A DNA stretch of 44,742 nt from Rhodospirillales bacterium (GTDB lineage: Bacteria > Pseudomonadota > Alphaproteobacteria > CACIAM-22H2), in NCBI GenBank assembly GCA_016794025.1, contig JAEUKX010000081.1, forward strand, positions 1-44,742, read 5' to 3'. How positions within the stretch are numbered: position 1 is the stretch's first letter; each line of letters begins with the position of its first letter. Of this stretch, positions 33,196-41,554 are shown one piece after another. A program made the position numbers and the translations under genes. The notes under the pieces are model-generated. The model did not search any database and was not told the origin of the DNA. It worked only from the letters and a program-made list of their open reading frames with translations.

Positions 33196-34179
33196 TTAGC
33201 CCGCTTTGGGCATGTCGTCTTCGATGTAGTTGCGGATGAGCTCGTCGACCGACGCATCGACCGTGAAGCCCATCGACAGCGCGCGCTTGCCGGCCATGCG
33301 GCGCGGCCAGCCCGCGACGATCTTCTGGATCATCGGGTCGATCTTCCATTCGATCAAGTCGTATGCCTTCTGGCCCGCGACGCGCTTCAGCCCCTCGCCC
33401 ATGTCCTTCACGGTCACGTCGAGCGAAGGCAGCAGCAGCGCGCGGTTCCAGCCCCAGGCCGTGTCGGGCAGGTCATGGGCGCGGATGAACGCATCCACGC
33501 AGCGCCGCGGGCTCAGGAGCGGCATCCACGAGGCCGGATCGACCGGGCAGACCGCCGGCAGGCCGGCGAGCGGCTCGCGGATGATCGACGAGGCGAAGGT
33601 CGACGCCGCAAGATTGGGCTTGCCCGGCCGCACGACGATCGTCGGCAGGCGAAGGGCGCGCCCGTCGACGAATCCCTTGCGCGCATAGTCGGCCACGAGC
33701 AGCTCGCCCATCACCTTCTGCGCGCCGTAGGAGGTCTGCGGCGTCGGGCGGAAATCGTCGGGGATCACGTCGGGCAGATCGCCGCCATACGCCGCCAGCG
33801 ACGACGCGAAGACGAGCTTGATGGGCTTCGGCAGCGCACGGCAGGCCTCGAGCACCACGCGCGTGCCGTCGAGATTGACGCGGTAGCCCAGCTCGAAATC
33901 GCGCTCCGCGCCGGCGCTGACCACGCCCGCCAGATGGAAGACCGCCGCCGTGTCGGGCGTGATGAGCGCGGCGACCGTCGGCTTGTGGTCGACCTCGCCG
34001 ATCTTCACCTCGATGCGCGGATCCTTCGGGATGTCGAAGCCCTCGTAGGCGTCGAACAGCACGATCTTCGTGACCGCGTGCGCCTTGCCGTCGCGCAGCG
34101 TGAGGCTGCCCCGCTTCAGGATCTCGGCCGCCAGCTTCTTGCCGAGCATGCCCGTTCCGCCCGTGATCACCACACGCAT
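33196..34179 (-). CDS. denD: D-erythronate dehydrogenase-like enzyme (DenD family, extended SDR)
   Basis: A 327-residue NAD-dependent extended SDR. The cofactor motif is ITGGTGMLGKKL, the active serine lies in VFASSLAAYGGDLPDV, and the catalytic pair is in TSYGAQKVMGELL. The block GRALRLPTIVVRPGKPNLAA followed by IIREPLAGLPAVCPVDP is the signature of DenD, which oxidises D-erythronate (or a related four- to six-carbon sugar acid) at C2. In known pathways DenD is followed by an isomerase and kinase (OtnI, OtnK) and an aldolase (OtnC); none of these is here. Instead the neighbours are a DgoK-like kinase, a CtBP-like dehydrogenase and an aminotransferase, so the substrate may differ. Confidence 0.88.
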   Translation of the reverse strand: MRVVITGGTGMLGKKLAAEILKRGSLTLRDGKAHAVTKIVLFDAYEGFDIPKDPRIEVKIGEVDHKPTVAALITPDTAAVFHLAGVVSAGAERDFELGYRVNLDGTRVVLEACRALPKPIKLVFASSLAAYGGDLPDVIPDDFRPTPQTSYGAQKVMGELLVADYARKGFVDGRALRLPTIVVRPGKPNLAASTFASSIIREPLAGLPAVCPVDPASWMPLLSPRRCVDAFIRAHDLPDTAWGWNRALLLPSLDVTVKDMGEGLKRVAGQKAYDLIEWKIDPMIQKIVAGWPRRMAGKRALSMGFTVDASVDELIRNYIEDDMPKAG

Positions 34180-34204
34180 CGTCGTTTCCTTCCCTTCGGT
34201 CCGT

Positions 34205-35239
34205 TCAGGTTATTTCGTTGTCGGGCAGCGCGCCCGCCGAAAAAAGATGATAGTTCACACAATTGCGCAACCGGTTTTCCTTGAGATACAGCCCCGCGGT
34301 TTCCGCAGCCTTGAATCGCAGGTCGTGCCAGCTTTCCGGGCTGTAGAAGGCCGCGTGGGGACTGAGGATCAGCCGGCCCGCCAGCCACGACGGCGGCACG
34401 CGATAGGCGGCCACGAGCGGGTCGTCGGGATCGGGCGGCTCCTTGGGCAGCACGTCGAGCGCGGCGCCGCCCAGATGGCCCGCCTCGATCGACTTCAGCA
34501 CCGCGGTCGGGTCGACGATGGGTCCGCGCGCGGTGTTGACGAGGATGGCGCCCTTCTTCATGCGCGCGAGCGCGCCCTCGCCGAAAAGCCCGTGCGTCTC
34601 GCGCGTCAGCGGGCAGTGGATCGAGACGATGTCCGCCTCGCCGAGCATGGCGTAGAGATCGTCGAAGCGCAGATAGGAAACCGCGCGCGGATCGTCGGCC
34701 CGCAGATAGGGATCGTAGTAGGCGACATCGAACCCGAACGCCTTGGCGCGCGCGGCCGCCGCACGGCCGATGCGCCCCAGTCCGACGACCGCGAAAGCCT
34801 GGCCGGTGAGCCGCTTCACCAGCGGTGCGGCTTCCCAGCGCCAGCCGCCGACCGGGTCGAGGGCGAGCAGCTCGGTATAGGTCGGCAGGCCGCGGCGCAT
34901 GGCCAGCACGCAGGCAATGGCATGGTTGGCAACTTCCTCGGTGCCGTAGTCCGGCACGTTGGAGACCGCGATGCCGCGCTCGGCGCAGGCCGAAAGATCG
35001 ATGTTGTCGAAGCCCGCGCCGAAGCGCACGACCATGCGCGCGCGCGCGAGCTTGGCGACCACTGCACGGTCGATCGTCATCTCGTGGTTGACGAGCACCG
35101 CGTCGGCCTTCGACCAGACGCTTTCCGGGATCTGAAGCGGGTCCTTGGTGCGGTGGATCAGGAACTCGGCCTCCGGCAGCGCCGAACGCTCGATATCCGG
35201 GCCGGCAGGGAACTGGGCGTCGGGGATGAGGACGCGCAT
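34205..35239 (-). CDS. D-isomer-specific 2-hydroxyacid dehydrogenase, CtBP-like
   Basis: A 344-residue NAD-dependent enzyme of the D-2-hydroxyacid dehydrogenase family, in the C-terminal-binding-protein-like subgroup. The cofactor motif is VVGLGRIGRAAAARA, and the catalytic triad is visible: arginine in LVNTARGPIVD, glutamate in DVLPKEPPD, histidine in LSPHAAFYS. It should interconvert a 2-keto acid and a D-2-hydroxy acid. DgoK starts 3 bp upstream and DenD follows 25 bp downstream, so it is embedded in the operon. It may reduce a keto product of the pathway or oxidise the imported hydroxy acid. The C-terminal extension after the histidine (about 30 residues) is a little longer than usual. 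Confidence 0.9.
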   Translation of the reverse strand: MRVLIPDAQFPAGPDIERSALPEAEFLIHRTKDPLQIPESVWSKADAVLVNHEMTIDRAVVAKLARARMVVRFGAGFDNIDLSACAERGIAVSNVPDYGTEEVANHAIACVLAMRRGLPTYTELLALDPVGGWRWEAAPLVKRLTGQAFAVVGLGRIGRAAAARAKAFGFDVAYYDPYLRADDPRAVSYLRFDDLYAMLGEADIVSIHCPLTRETHGLFGEGALARMKKGAILVNTARGPIVDPTAVLKSIEAGHLGGAALDVLPKEPPDPDDPLVAAYRVPPSWLAGRLILSPHAAFYSPESWHDLRFKAAETAGLYLKENRLRNCVNYHLFSAGALPDNEIT

Positions 35240-35242
35240 GGC

Positions 35243-36133
35243 CTAGCGCACCAGGCCCGCGCGCGCGGCCACCAGATGCAGCCCGCGTGCGGCGGCATCC
35301 TCGCCCGGCATGAACTCCGCCTCGATGCCCGCGACATTCATCGCGATGGCGTAGTTCTGCGCGAGCGGTCCAGCCCCCACGATCGTCGCGCCCTTCGCGG
35401 CGAACAGTTCGCGCACGGCTGCCATTTCATGCCCGATCAGCAGGCCCGACAGGAAGCTGGGTGCCGCCTCGCGCGTCATTCCCTCGAGAAGGCCCGCGGT
35501 GCGGACCGTGAAGAGCTGGTGCAGCAGCCCGCCCGCGGACTGGCTGCGCACGAGCCCGCGCGCGAACGCAGGCGCGTCATGCGGGGCATCGATCATCAGG
35601 CGGCCGAGGATCGAGTTGCGGCGCATGAGTGCGAAGACCTCGCCTGTCATGAACGTGACGAACCGCACGATGCGCCCGCCCTCGACCTGCGCCCACTTGG
35701 AATGCGTGCCCGGCAGGCAGATCAGACCGTCGGAAATTCCGGTGCCGAGGATCTGCGTCTCCTCGCCGCGCATCACGTCCGGCCCCGCGGCCCCCTGCCC
35801 GCGCAGGCCCGGCACGACATGGATCTCGCGGCGCGGATCGGGGGCCAGCACGAGCTTGCCCGCGATGTCGTCGGCGCCCGCGGGAAGATGGAGATACGGC
35901 GCCTCGATCCAGCCCTGCGCGGACCCGATCATGCCGCACATCAGCACCGGCGGGGCGGCAGGCACGTCGATCCAGTCCCGCGCGATATCCATCAGCGCAC
36001 CCGCGAAATTCGCGTTCTTGACCGACATGATCCCCATGGCGCTCGTGCGCCGCTCGAGGATCTCGCCGCCCGGACCGATGCGGAAGGCGCGGCAGTTCGT
36101 GGTTCCCCAGTCGATCGCGACGAGTGCGGTCAT
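35243..36133 (-). CDS. dgoK: 2-dehydro-3-deoxygalactonokinase-like sugar-acid kinase (DgoK family)
   Basis: A 296-residue kinase of the DgoK family (ASKHA fold). The N-terminal phosphate loop VAIDWGTTNCRAF is intact, followed by ERRTSAMGIMSV, MCGMIGSAQGW and VPGLRGQGAAGPDVMRGEET, and by CLPGTHSKWAQV, which is the family's catalytic block. It should phosphorylate 2-keto-3-deoxygalactonate or a similar keto-deoxy acid. Normally a 2-keto-3-deoxy-6-phosphogalactonate aldolase (DgoA) and a galactonate dehydratase (DgoD) accompany it; neither is present. Spacing is 20 bp from the aminotransferase gene and 3 bp to the CtBP-like gene, so it is part of the same operon. Confidence 0.9.
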   Translation of the reverse strand: MTALVAIDWGTTNCRAFRIGPGGEILERRTSAMGIMSVKNANFAGALMDIARDWIDVPAAPPVLMCGMIGSAQGWIEAPYLHLPAGADDIAGKLVLAPDPRREIHVVPGLRGQGAAGPDVMRGEETQILGTGISDGLICLPGTHSKWAQVEGGRIVRFVTFMTGEVFALMRRNSILGRLMIDAPHDAPAFARGLVRSQSAGGLLHQLFTVRTAGLLEGMTREAAPSFLSGLLIGHEMAAVRELFAAKGATIVGAGPLAQNYAIAMNVAGIEAEFMPGEDAAARGLHLVAARAGLVR

Positions 36134-36153
36134 CTTGTCGGGTGCTTCCCTGT

Positions 36154-37308
36154 CTAGCGCAGCAGCGGTTCCAGCCGGTCGAAGGCCTCGGTCAGCCGCT
36201 CGGGATTCGTGGCGAAGCACAGGCGGATGAAGCCTTCGCCCTCGGGGCCGAAGGCGCGGCCGGGGGCGAGGCCGACATTGGCCTCGCGCACGAGCCGTTT
36301 GCAGTATTCCACCGAGTCCGTCATCCCGTCGACCGAGAAAAACGCGTAGAACGCCGCCTCGGGCCGCGCGAGGCGTACCCGGCCCATGCCCGACAGGCGC
36401 TGGAACGTGATGTCGCGCGCACGCGCATATTCCTCGCGGATCTCGCGAACGAACCCTTCCTGCTTCAGCGCCACCACGCCCGCACGCTGCACGAACGTGG
36501 TGGCGCCGGAGGTGTTGAATTCGATGATCTTCCCAAGCGTGTCGGTCACGGCGGCAGGCGCCACGAGCCAGCCGAGCCGCCAACCCGTCATGCACCAGCC
36601 CTTCGAGAACGAGTTGATGCTCATGACGGCATCCTCGGGCCCCGCGAAATCGAGCAGCGAAGGCGAACGGTCGGCCCCGTAGACGATGCGTTCGTAGACG
36701 TCGTCGCCGATCGCCCAGATGCCGCGCCTGCGGCAGAAATCGAGCACGGCCCTGAGCTCGTCCGGCGTGGCGAGCCAGCCCGTCGGGTTGCCGGGCGAGT
36801 TGAGGAAGATCGCCTTGGTCCGCGCGTCGACGGCGGCAAACAGCCGGTCGAGGTCGAGCGACCAGCCGCGCGCGTCGAGCTTCAGCGGTACGCGGCGCAC
36901 CTCGCCGTTCAGGTGGTCGACCATGTCGGCGGCGTTCGGCCACAGGGGCACCGCGAACACGACATTGTCGCCCGGATCGACGATAAGCTGCATGGCCATC
37001 TGGATGGCCGAGTTGCCGGACGTCGTCACGCAGATGCGCTCGGGCCCTACCTTGATGCCGCGCAGGTTCGAGACATAGTCCGCGATCGCCGCGCGCAGCT
37101 CCGGCCGCCCGGCCGAGGAGGCGTAGAACTGGTAGCCCTCGTCGATCGCCTTGTGCGCTTCGGCCACAACGGCAGGCGGCGCGGAGCGGTGTCCCTCGCC
37201 GAACCAAAGCGGGATCAGGCCCGGCTTTTCCATCGAGTCTTTCGAGACTTCGCGGATCAGCGAGCCCAGCAGGTTTTCGGATTTCTTGCGCAGCGGCAGG
37301 ACGGGCAT
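36154..37308 (-). CDS. PLP-dependent aminotransferase, class I/II, first gene of the sugar-acid operon
   Basis: A 384-residue fold-type I aminotransferase. PLP-binding features: TSGNSAIQMAMQLI around the phosphate site, NSPGNPTGW, the aspartate in IGDDVYERIVY, the lysine in SFSKGWCMTGWRLG that forms the Schiff base, and the C-terminal arginine in GFIRLCFATNPERL. Substrate class is aspartate/aromatic/alanine-like, not determinable further. As the first gene of an operon otherwise made of sugar-acid enzymes, it raises the possibility that an amino acid or amino sugar acid enters or leaves the pathway. It starts after a TATAAA-like box and dyad in the gap to the DUF488 gene. Confidence 0.9.
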   Translation of the reverse strand: MPVLPLRKKSENLLGSLIREVSKDSMEKPGLIPLWFGEGHRSAPPAVVAEAHKAIDEGYQFYASSAGRPELRAAIADYVSNLRGIKVGPERICVTTSGNSAIQMAMQLIVDPGDNVVFAVPLWPNAADMVDHLNGEVRRVPLKLDARGWSLDLDRLFAAVDARTKAIFLNSPGNPTGWLATPDELRAVLDFCRRRGIWAIGDDVYERIVYGADRSPSLLDFAGPEDAVMSINSFSKGWCMTGWRLGWLVAPAAVTDTLGKIIEFNTSGATTFVQRAGVVALKQEGFVREIREEYARARDITFQRLSGMGRVRLARPEAAFYAFFSVDGMTDSVEYCKRLVREANVGLAPGRAFGPEGEGFIRLCFATNPERLTEAFDRLEPLLR

Positions 37309-37343
37309 GGGGTCTCCGGCGGCGGAACAGCGGTAAGACGGCG

Positions 37344-37374
37344 TTTATAGGGTGTGCCGGACCGCGGCACCACC
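37344..37374 (-). promoter_or_regulatory. Candidate promoter/operator of the sugar-acid operon
   Basis: On the minus strand a GC-rich dyad (TGCCG/CGGCA arms extended by GGTG/ACC with a one-base bulge, about 9 bp per arm) is followed at once by CTATAAA, a possible -10 box, 35 bp before the aminotransferase ATG. The dyad would overlap the -35 region, as a repressor operator would. No good -35 hexamer was seen. The hairpin could instead be the terminator of the upstream DUF488 gene, but it lacks a T-run. Confidence 0.35.
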
Positions 37375-37381
37375 CCTGCCC

Positions 37382-37936
37382 TCACCGCGCCTGCCCTGCC
37401 TGCAGGCGGTAGGCACGCGCGAGCCGCTCGTCGGCCGTTTCGAAGAGGCTGGCCTCGCCGGCCGCGGCAAGGAATTCGGCCTCCAGCGCGGCATGCGCCA
37501 CAAGCGTGCCGTCACCAAGGATGTGCCCCACCGAGACACCGCGCCTCGCAAGCGCGCGGCTCACCAGCAGGCAGCGGTGACAATCCTTCGGATCGCGCTC
37601 GGCGCACATCACTGCGACGCGATGCGTGCGCGCACCTGCCGTCAGCCGGTCGAGCCCGCCGGCAAATTCAGGGGCGGCGGCCATCGCCTCGTAGTCCGGC
37701 GCGCCGGCGCCGCCGCGCGGCCGGCCGCCCAGCGTATCGCCCAGATGGACATAGGCGATCGCATCGGCCTTCAGCGCATCGCGAAGCGTCTCGCGATTGA
37801 ACTGCGGGTTGCGCCGCGAATAGGGCGTGCGGCGGACGTCGGCGACGGCCGTGGCGCCGGCCGCTTTCAGCAGGCGCGCGAAGGCTACGTAGGACTGGTT
37901 GGAATGGCCAACGGTCAGCAGGTCGAAGTCAGTCAT
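37382..37936 (-). CDS. DUF488-family protein
   Basis: A 184-residue protein of the DUF488 family. Diagnostic blocks are LLTVGHSNQSYVAFARLL at the N-terminus, VADVRRTPYSRRNPQFNRE, and the cysteine motif VMCAERDPKDCHRCLLV with ALARRGVSVGHIL after it. The family is widespread and often sits near DNA repair or stress genes, but its biochemical function is not established. It is probably monocistronic and divergent from the AT-rich orphan gene. Its C-terminus (ETADERLARAYRLQAGQAR) is a helix outside the conserved core. Confidence 0.88.
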   Translation of the reverse strand: MTDFDLLTVGHSNQSYVAFARLLKAAGATAVADVRRTPYSRRNPQFNRETLRDALKADAIAYVHLGDTLGGRPRGGAGAPDYEAMAAAPEFAGGLDRLTAGARTHRVAVMCAERDPKDCHRCLLVSRALARRGVSVGHILGDGTLVAHAALEAEFLAAAGEASLFETADERLARAYRLQAGQAR

Positions 37937-37938
37937 CG

Positions 37939-37997
37939 CTTATCTTCAAATATGGTTGCATTGAGCAACATCCATTTATAGTCTCTATCCTTATCTT
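37939..37997. repeat. Direct repeat and dyad in the AT-rich leader of the orphan gene
   Basis: CTTATCTTCAAAT and CTTATCTTAAAAT (12 of 13 identical) begin 51 bp apart in the gap between the DUF488 start and the orphan nuclease-like gene. Between them lies the small dyad GTTGC-ATTGA-GCAAC and a TATAGT. Together they could form the orphan gene's promoter and operator. No target-site duplication or att-like core was identified on the other side of the gene. Confidence 0.3.
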
Positions 37998-38025
37998 AAA
38001 ATTGAATTTCGTGGACTCAGCGCCC

Positions 38026-39282
38026 ATGCGCAAATTTGAAATTGATTCAGAAAAAGTGGCAAATCTGAAAAGATTTTTTACCTATTTAAATCCGACAGCA
38101 CTGGAAACACGTATAAGAAAACTTAACATCACGTTCGATCTGCCACGTAAAGTAAGTGTCTTCGTATACGACAAATATAGATATGAATTTGCCCTCCAAA
38201 GGATTCTTGCCCAACTATCCAATGGAGATCTCTCATTTGATTCTGACGACACAACCATCCAGCAATCGTTTACATTTGCGGAATCGTTCAATCGAATTCT
38301 TGACACTCTCGATGCGACCGAACAGCGGCGACTCATTAGGCGTCTAAACGGACGCCTCAACGACGCCCATGGGCTTGCTCCTATGGAGTTTGAATTCGCA
38401 ACCGCGTCTGACATGTCACGGATGGGATTCAGAGTTACCTCAGGCGAGGCTGAAAAACTCAGGTTCGACTGGCTAGCAACGCGAGACAGCATCGAATTTG
38501 AAATAGAATGCAAACACATGTCGTTTGATCGAGGCAAAGAAATCCACGGCGATACATTTCAACAGATTGCGGACGATTTGATTGCTGCTGCCACACCATA
38601 CGCCGACGCAAGCAGAAGAGTATTTTTGTTCACGATCGTTGCCTCGGATAAAGTGGAGAAAGGCCAGGTCTCAAGTGGAAGCCTTGGCCAATCGTGGAAG
38701 CGGGCGTTCGAATCCGGAAATCAATCTGGTGAATTTTTCAGTCTTAGATGGTCTTGCATTCCTATCGAACCAAACGGGATGCCCGAGCTTCTGACGCCGA
38801 TTTGGAGCCGTCTCGTACCCCCACATCTCCAATTTCCCATCGATACAAGCTCGGTCATCGCAACAGCGAAAATCGGGTCCGGGGGATACGGAGTGGTCGT
38901 GGAAGCCGTAAGTCAACTTCCAGACCAACTTCCGAAGTATGTCCGTGAAGAACTAAATAAAGCTTCCAAGAGGCAACTTACAGGCCGTCGACCATCGTCA
39001 ATTTTTGTTCATCTTTCCGACCTCGACGAAAAGACCTTCATTAAATGGAGAGAACTCGACTATTGCGGCGCTTCAAGTTTCAAGCAAATTGCCAAAGAAA
39101 TATTCGATAAGCGCCCGCATGTTCACTCAATAGTGTTCAGCGGTAGGCATCGACCGACTCCTCCACTCGAGCCAATAGAAACGCATTTTCCTTATTCTCT
39201 AATTCCTAGAACAACCAGCATGACTTACCGCTACTACAATAGCCGATGCATTTTCGATCACGTGAGAGACTTTCGGTTTTAA
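38026..39282 (+). CDS. AT-rich orphan protein with possible PD-(D/E)XK nuclease motif
   Basis: Not a recognised family. A 418-residue, probably soluble protein whose gene is strikingly AT-richer than every neighbour and uses codons such as ATA, AGA and TTA that are rare elsewhere in the window: a sign of recent transfer. Around residues 140-175 the order is RFDWLATRD, IEFEIECKHMSFDRGKEI, then a helix and the strand RRVFLFTIV. Asp followed by a strand with E-x-K (EIECK) matches the core of PD-(D/E)XK nucleases, though this is an inference from a short motif. TTG and GTG starts lie 24 and 15 bp upstream in frame; the ATG was taken. It sits alone between the DUF488 and thioesterase genes, with no methyltransferase or helicase partner. 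Confidence 0.7.
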   Translation: MRKFEIDSEKVANLKRFFTYLNPTALETRIRKLNITFDLPRKVSVFVYDKYRYEFALQRILAQLSNGDLSFDSDDTTIQQSFTFAESFNRILDTLDATEQRRLIRRLNGRLNDAHGLAPMEFEFATASDMSRMGFRVTSGEAEKLRFDWLATRDSIEFEIECKHMSFDRGKEIHGDTFQQIADDLIAAATPYADASRRVFLFTIVASDKVEKGQVSSGSLGQSWKRAFESGNQSGEFFSLRWSCIPIEPNGMPELLTPIWSRLVPPHLQFPIDTSSVIATAKIGSGGYGVVVEAVSQLPDQLPKYVREELNKASKRQLTGRRPSSIFVHLSDLDEKTFIKWRELDYCGASSFKQIAKEIFDKRPHVHSIVFSGRHRPTPPLEPIETHFPYSLIPRTTSMTYRYYNSRCIFDHVRDFRF

Positions 39283-39321
39283 TTTGACAACGCAGACGAA
39301 CAAGCTACCTCGGCCAAGGGG

Positions 39322-39777
39322 CTATTCGACTTTGGCATCGCGCGGCACGCCCAGACTTGTCTCGCTGCCGGGGCGGTACTTGTAGACGCCTTCGCCCGTC
39401 GCCACGAGCTTGCCCTCGTCGTCGACGATCTCCATCGTCGCGAAGAAGATCGACTTGCCGCCTGCGCGCGCACGGCCCGTCGTCACGAGCCGGCGGCCAA
39501 GCCGGCCCGGCGAAACGAACTGCGTGTTGAGCGAGAGCGTCGAGGCGCGCCGGATCCGGTCGCGGTGCGGGCACCAGCAGCCCGCGAAGCCGCCGGCCGC
39601 ATCGATCAGCGTGGCGATGACCCCGCCATGCGCGATGCCCGAGCGGTTGCGGTGCTTCTCGCCCAGCGTCAGTTCCAGTTCGACGTAGTGTTCGCGCCAC
39701 ACGATCGGGCCGTAACCCACATGATCGCGGAATACGCTGTGGTCGTCGTCCCACATCCATTTCGGTACATCGTTCAT
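39322..39777 (-). CDS. Hotdog-fold thioesterase (PaaI family)
   Basis: A 151-residue acyl-CoA thioesterase-like protein. The central helix motif SGIAHGGVIATLIDAAGG is the PaaI/YbgC hotdog signature, followed by LSLNTQFVSPGRLG and TTGRARAGGKSIFFATMEIV, and the last strand LVATGEGVYKYRP. It should hydrolyse a small acyl- or aryl-CoA in the cytoplasm. It is divergent from the TPP-enzyme gene across about 85 bp and convergent with the AT-rich orphan gene. Substrate is unknown. Confidence 0.9.
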   Translation of the reverse strand: MNDVPKWMWDDDHSVFRDHVGYGPIVWREHYVELELTLGEKHRNRSGIAHGGVIATLIDAAGGFAGCWCPHRDRIRRASTLSLNTQFVSPGRLGRRLVTTGRARAGGKSIFFATMEIVDDEGKLVATGEGVYKYRPGSETSLGVPRDAKVE

Positions 39778-39862
39778 GATGCGGCGCAGCGTAGACCGCC
39801 CCCGGACGGCCGTCTATAACTGGCGCCCGGTTCTTCGGGCCCGGTTCTTCGGAGCGGTGGAA

Positions 39863-41554
39863 ATGGCACAAAAGGCGCGCAGCGGCGGACGGATCCTGGT
39901 CGACCAACTTCTCGTGCACGGCGCCGACACGGCGTTCTGCGTGCCGGGCGAGAGCTATCTGGAAGTGCTCGACGCGCTGCATGACAGCCCCGCCATCAAG
40001 CTCGTCAACGCGCGCCACGAGGCGGGGGCCGCCAACATGGCGGACGCCTACGGCAAGCTCACCGGCAAGCCCGGCATCGCGATGGTCACGCGCGGGCCCG
40101 GCGCCTGCCAGGCGGCCGTGGGCGTGCACACCGCCTTCCAGGATTCGACGCCGATGATCCTGCTCGTGGGCCAGGTCGGCCGCGACATGATGGACCGAGA
40201 GGCGTTCCAGGAAATCGACTACCGCCAGATGTTCGGGCCGGTCGCCAAGTGGGCCGCGCAGATCGACATGGTCGAGCGCATTCCGGAATACATGGCCCGC
40301 GCCTTCCATGTCGCCACTTCCGGCCGCCCCGGTCCGGTCGTGCTGGCGCTGCCCGAGGACATGCTGACCGACACGGCCACCGTAGCCGACGCCGATCCCT
40401 ACCGCCCCGTGCGTGCCGCACCGGCACCCGGCGACGTCGAACGCGCGCTCGCCCTGCTCGCGGGTGCGCAGCGGCCGCTTGCCATCGTCGGCGGGCCCGG
40501 CTGGACGGACGAGGCTGGTGCCGCCTTCCGCAGCTTTGCCGAGGCCAACGACCTGCCCGTTGCGGCCGGCTTCCGGCGCATGGACGCCTTCGCCAACGAC
40601 AGCCGCTGCTATGTGGGCGAATACGGCACCGCGAGCCCCGCACCGCTGCTGAAGCGCGCGAAGGAAGCCGACCTGCTTTTCGTGGTCGGCGCGCGGCTGG
40701 GCGAGATGACGACGCAAGGCTATACGCTGCTCGACTCCCCGCGCCCGCGCCAGAAGCTCGTCCATGTCCACGCCTCGGCAGAGGAGACGGGCCGCGTCTA
40801 CAATGCCGATCTCGCCATCCAGGCCAACGCGTCGCTCTTCGCGATCGAGCTTGGCAAGGCGAAGGCGCTGGCAAAGCGCCCGTGGACGGCGTGGACGAAA
40901 CAGGCGCGGACCGAGTTCGAGGCCAACCTCGAGCCCACGCCCTATAACGGCGCGCTCGACATGGGCAAGGCGATGCGCGCCCTTGCCGCCGAACTGCCCG
41001 AGGCCTTCACGGTCACCGTCGATGCGGGCAACCACACCGGCTGGCCGCACCGCTATCTCACCTACGCACGGCCCGCGCGCTTCGTCGGCCCCACGTCCGG
41101 CGCCATGGGCTATTCGGTGCCGGCCGCGGTCGCGGCCTCGATCGTCCATCCGGGGCGCGTGGTCGTGGGCTGCGTGGGCGACGGCGGCTTCATGATGTCG
41201 GGCCAGGAAATCGCGACGGCGCTCCAGCATGGCGGCGCGCCCGTGATCCTCGTCTTCAACAACCGCATCTACGGCACGATCCGCATGCACCAGGAACGCG
41301 AGCATCCCGGCCGCGTCGTGGGCACCGATCTGGTCAACCCCGATTTCGCGGCCTTCGCGCGCGCGCTGGGCTGCCACGGCGAGACGGTCGAACGGACGGA
41401 CGATTTCATGCCGGCCTTCCGCCGCGCGCTCGCCGCGAAGAAGCCGGCCGTCATCGAACTCAAGACCGATCCCGACATGATCACCACGCGCACGACCATC
41501 GCGGCGATCCGCGAAGCCGCCCTCAAGCGACAGGCCCAGGCTGCACAGCAATGA
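39863..41554 (+). CDS. Thiamine-diphosphate-dependent enzyme, acetolactate synthase large-subunit-like
   Basis: A 563-residue ThDP enzyme of the acetolactate synthase/2-hydroxyacyl lyase superfamily. The activating glutamate is in [16 protein letters not shown] (about residue 53), and the cofactor motif runs from [16 protein letters not shown] to ILVFNN near residues 436-468. [18 protein letters not shown] and [13 protein letters not shown] are usual. No regulatory ilvN-like subunit gene is nearby, and the sequence does not prove acetolactate synthesis; benzoylformate decarboxylase-, oxalyl-CoA decarboxylase- or sulfoacetaldehyde acetyltransferase-type roles are alternatives. Its last four bases overlap the fhs start, so production of a one-carbon unit that fhs captures is conceivable. 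Confidence 0.9.
   Translation: MAQKARSGGRILVDQLLVHGADTAFCVPGESYLEVLDALHDSPAIKLVNARHEAGAANMADAYGKLTGKPGIAMVTRGPGACQAAVGVHTAFQDSTPMILLVGQVGRDMMDREAFQEIDYRQMFGPVAKWAAQIDMVERIPEYMARAFHVATSGRPGPVVLALPEDMLTDTATVADADPYRPVRAAPAPGDVERALALLAGAQRPLAIVGGPGWTDEAGAAFRSFAEANDLPVAAGFRRMDAFANDSRCYVGEYGTASPAPLLKRAKEADLLFVVGARLGEMTTQGYTLLDSPRPRQKLVHVHASAEETGRVYNADLAIQANASLFAIELGKAKALAKRPWTAWTKQARTEFEANLEPTPYNGALDMGKAMRALAAELPEAFTVTVDAGNHTGWPHRYLTYARPARFVGPTSGAMGYSVPAAVAASIVHPGRVVVGCVGDGGFMMSGQEIATALQHGGAPVILVFNNRIYGTIRMHQEREHPGRVVGTDLVNPDFAAFARALGCHGETVERTDDFMPAFRRALAAKKPAVIELKTDPDMITTRTTIAAIREAALKRQAQAAQQ

Noticed and set aside
31879..34284. Long open plus-strand frame antisense to the TAXI and DenD-like genes
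   Set aside because: Composition is dominated by Arg, Asp, Gly and His and it runs antisense across two well-recognised genes.
34070..36157. Long open plus-strand frame antisense to the CtBP-like and DgoK-like genes
   Set aside because: Same arginine/histidine-rich shadow composition and no recognisable domain.
41400..41551. Possible tetrahydrofolate or other riboswitch ahead of fhs
   Set aside because: fhs overlaps the preceding coding region by 4 bp, so there is no leader in which a riboswitch could lie.
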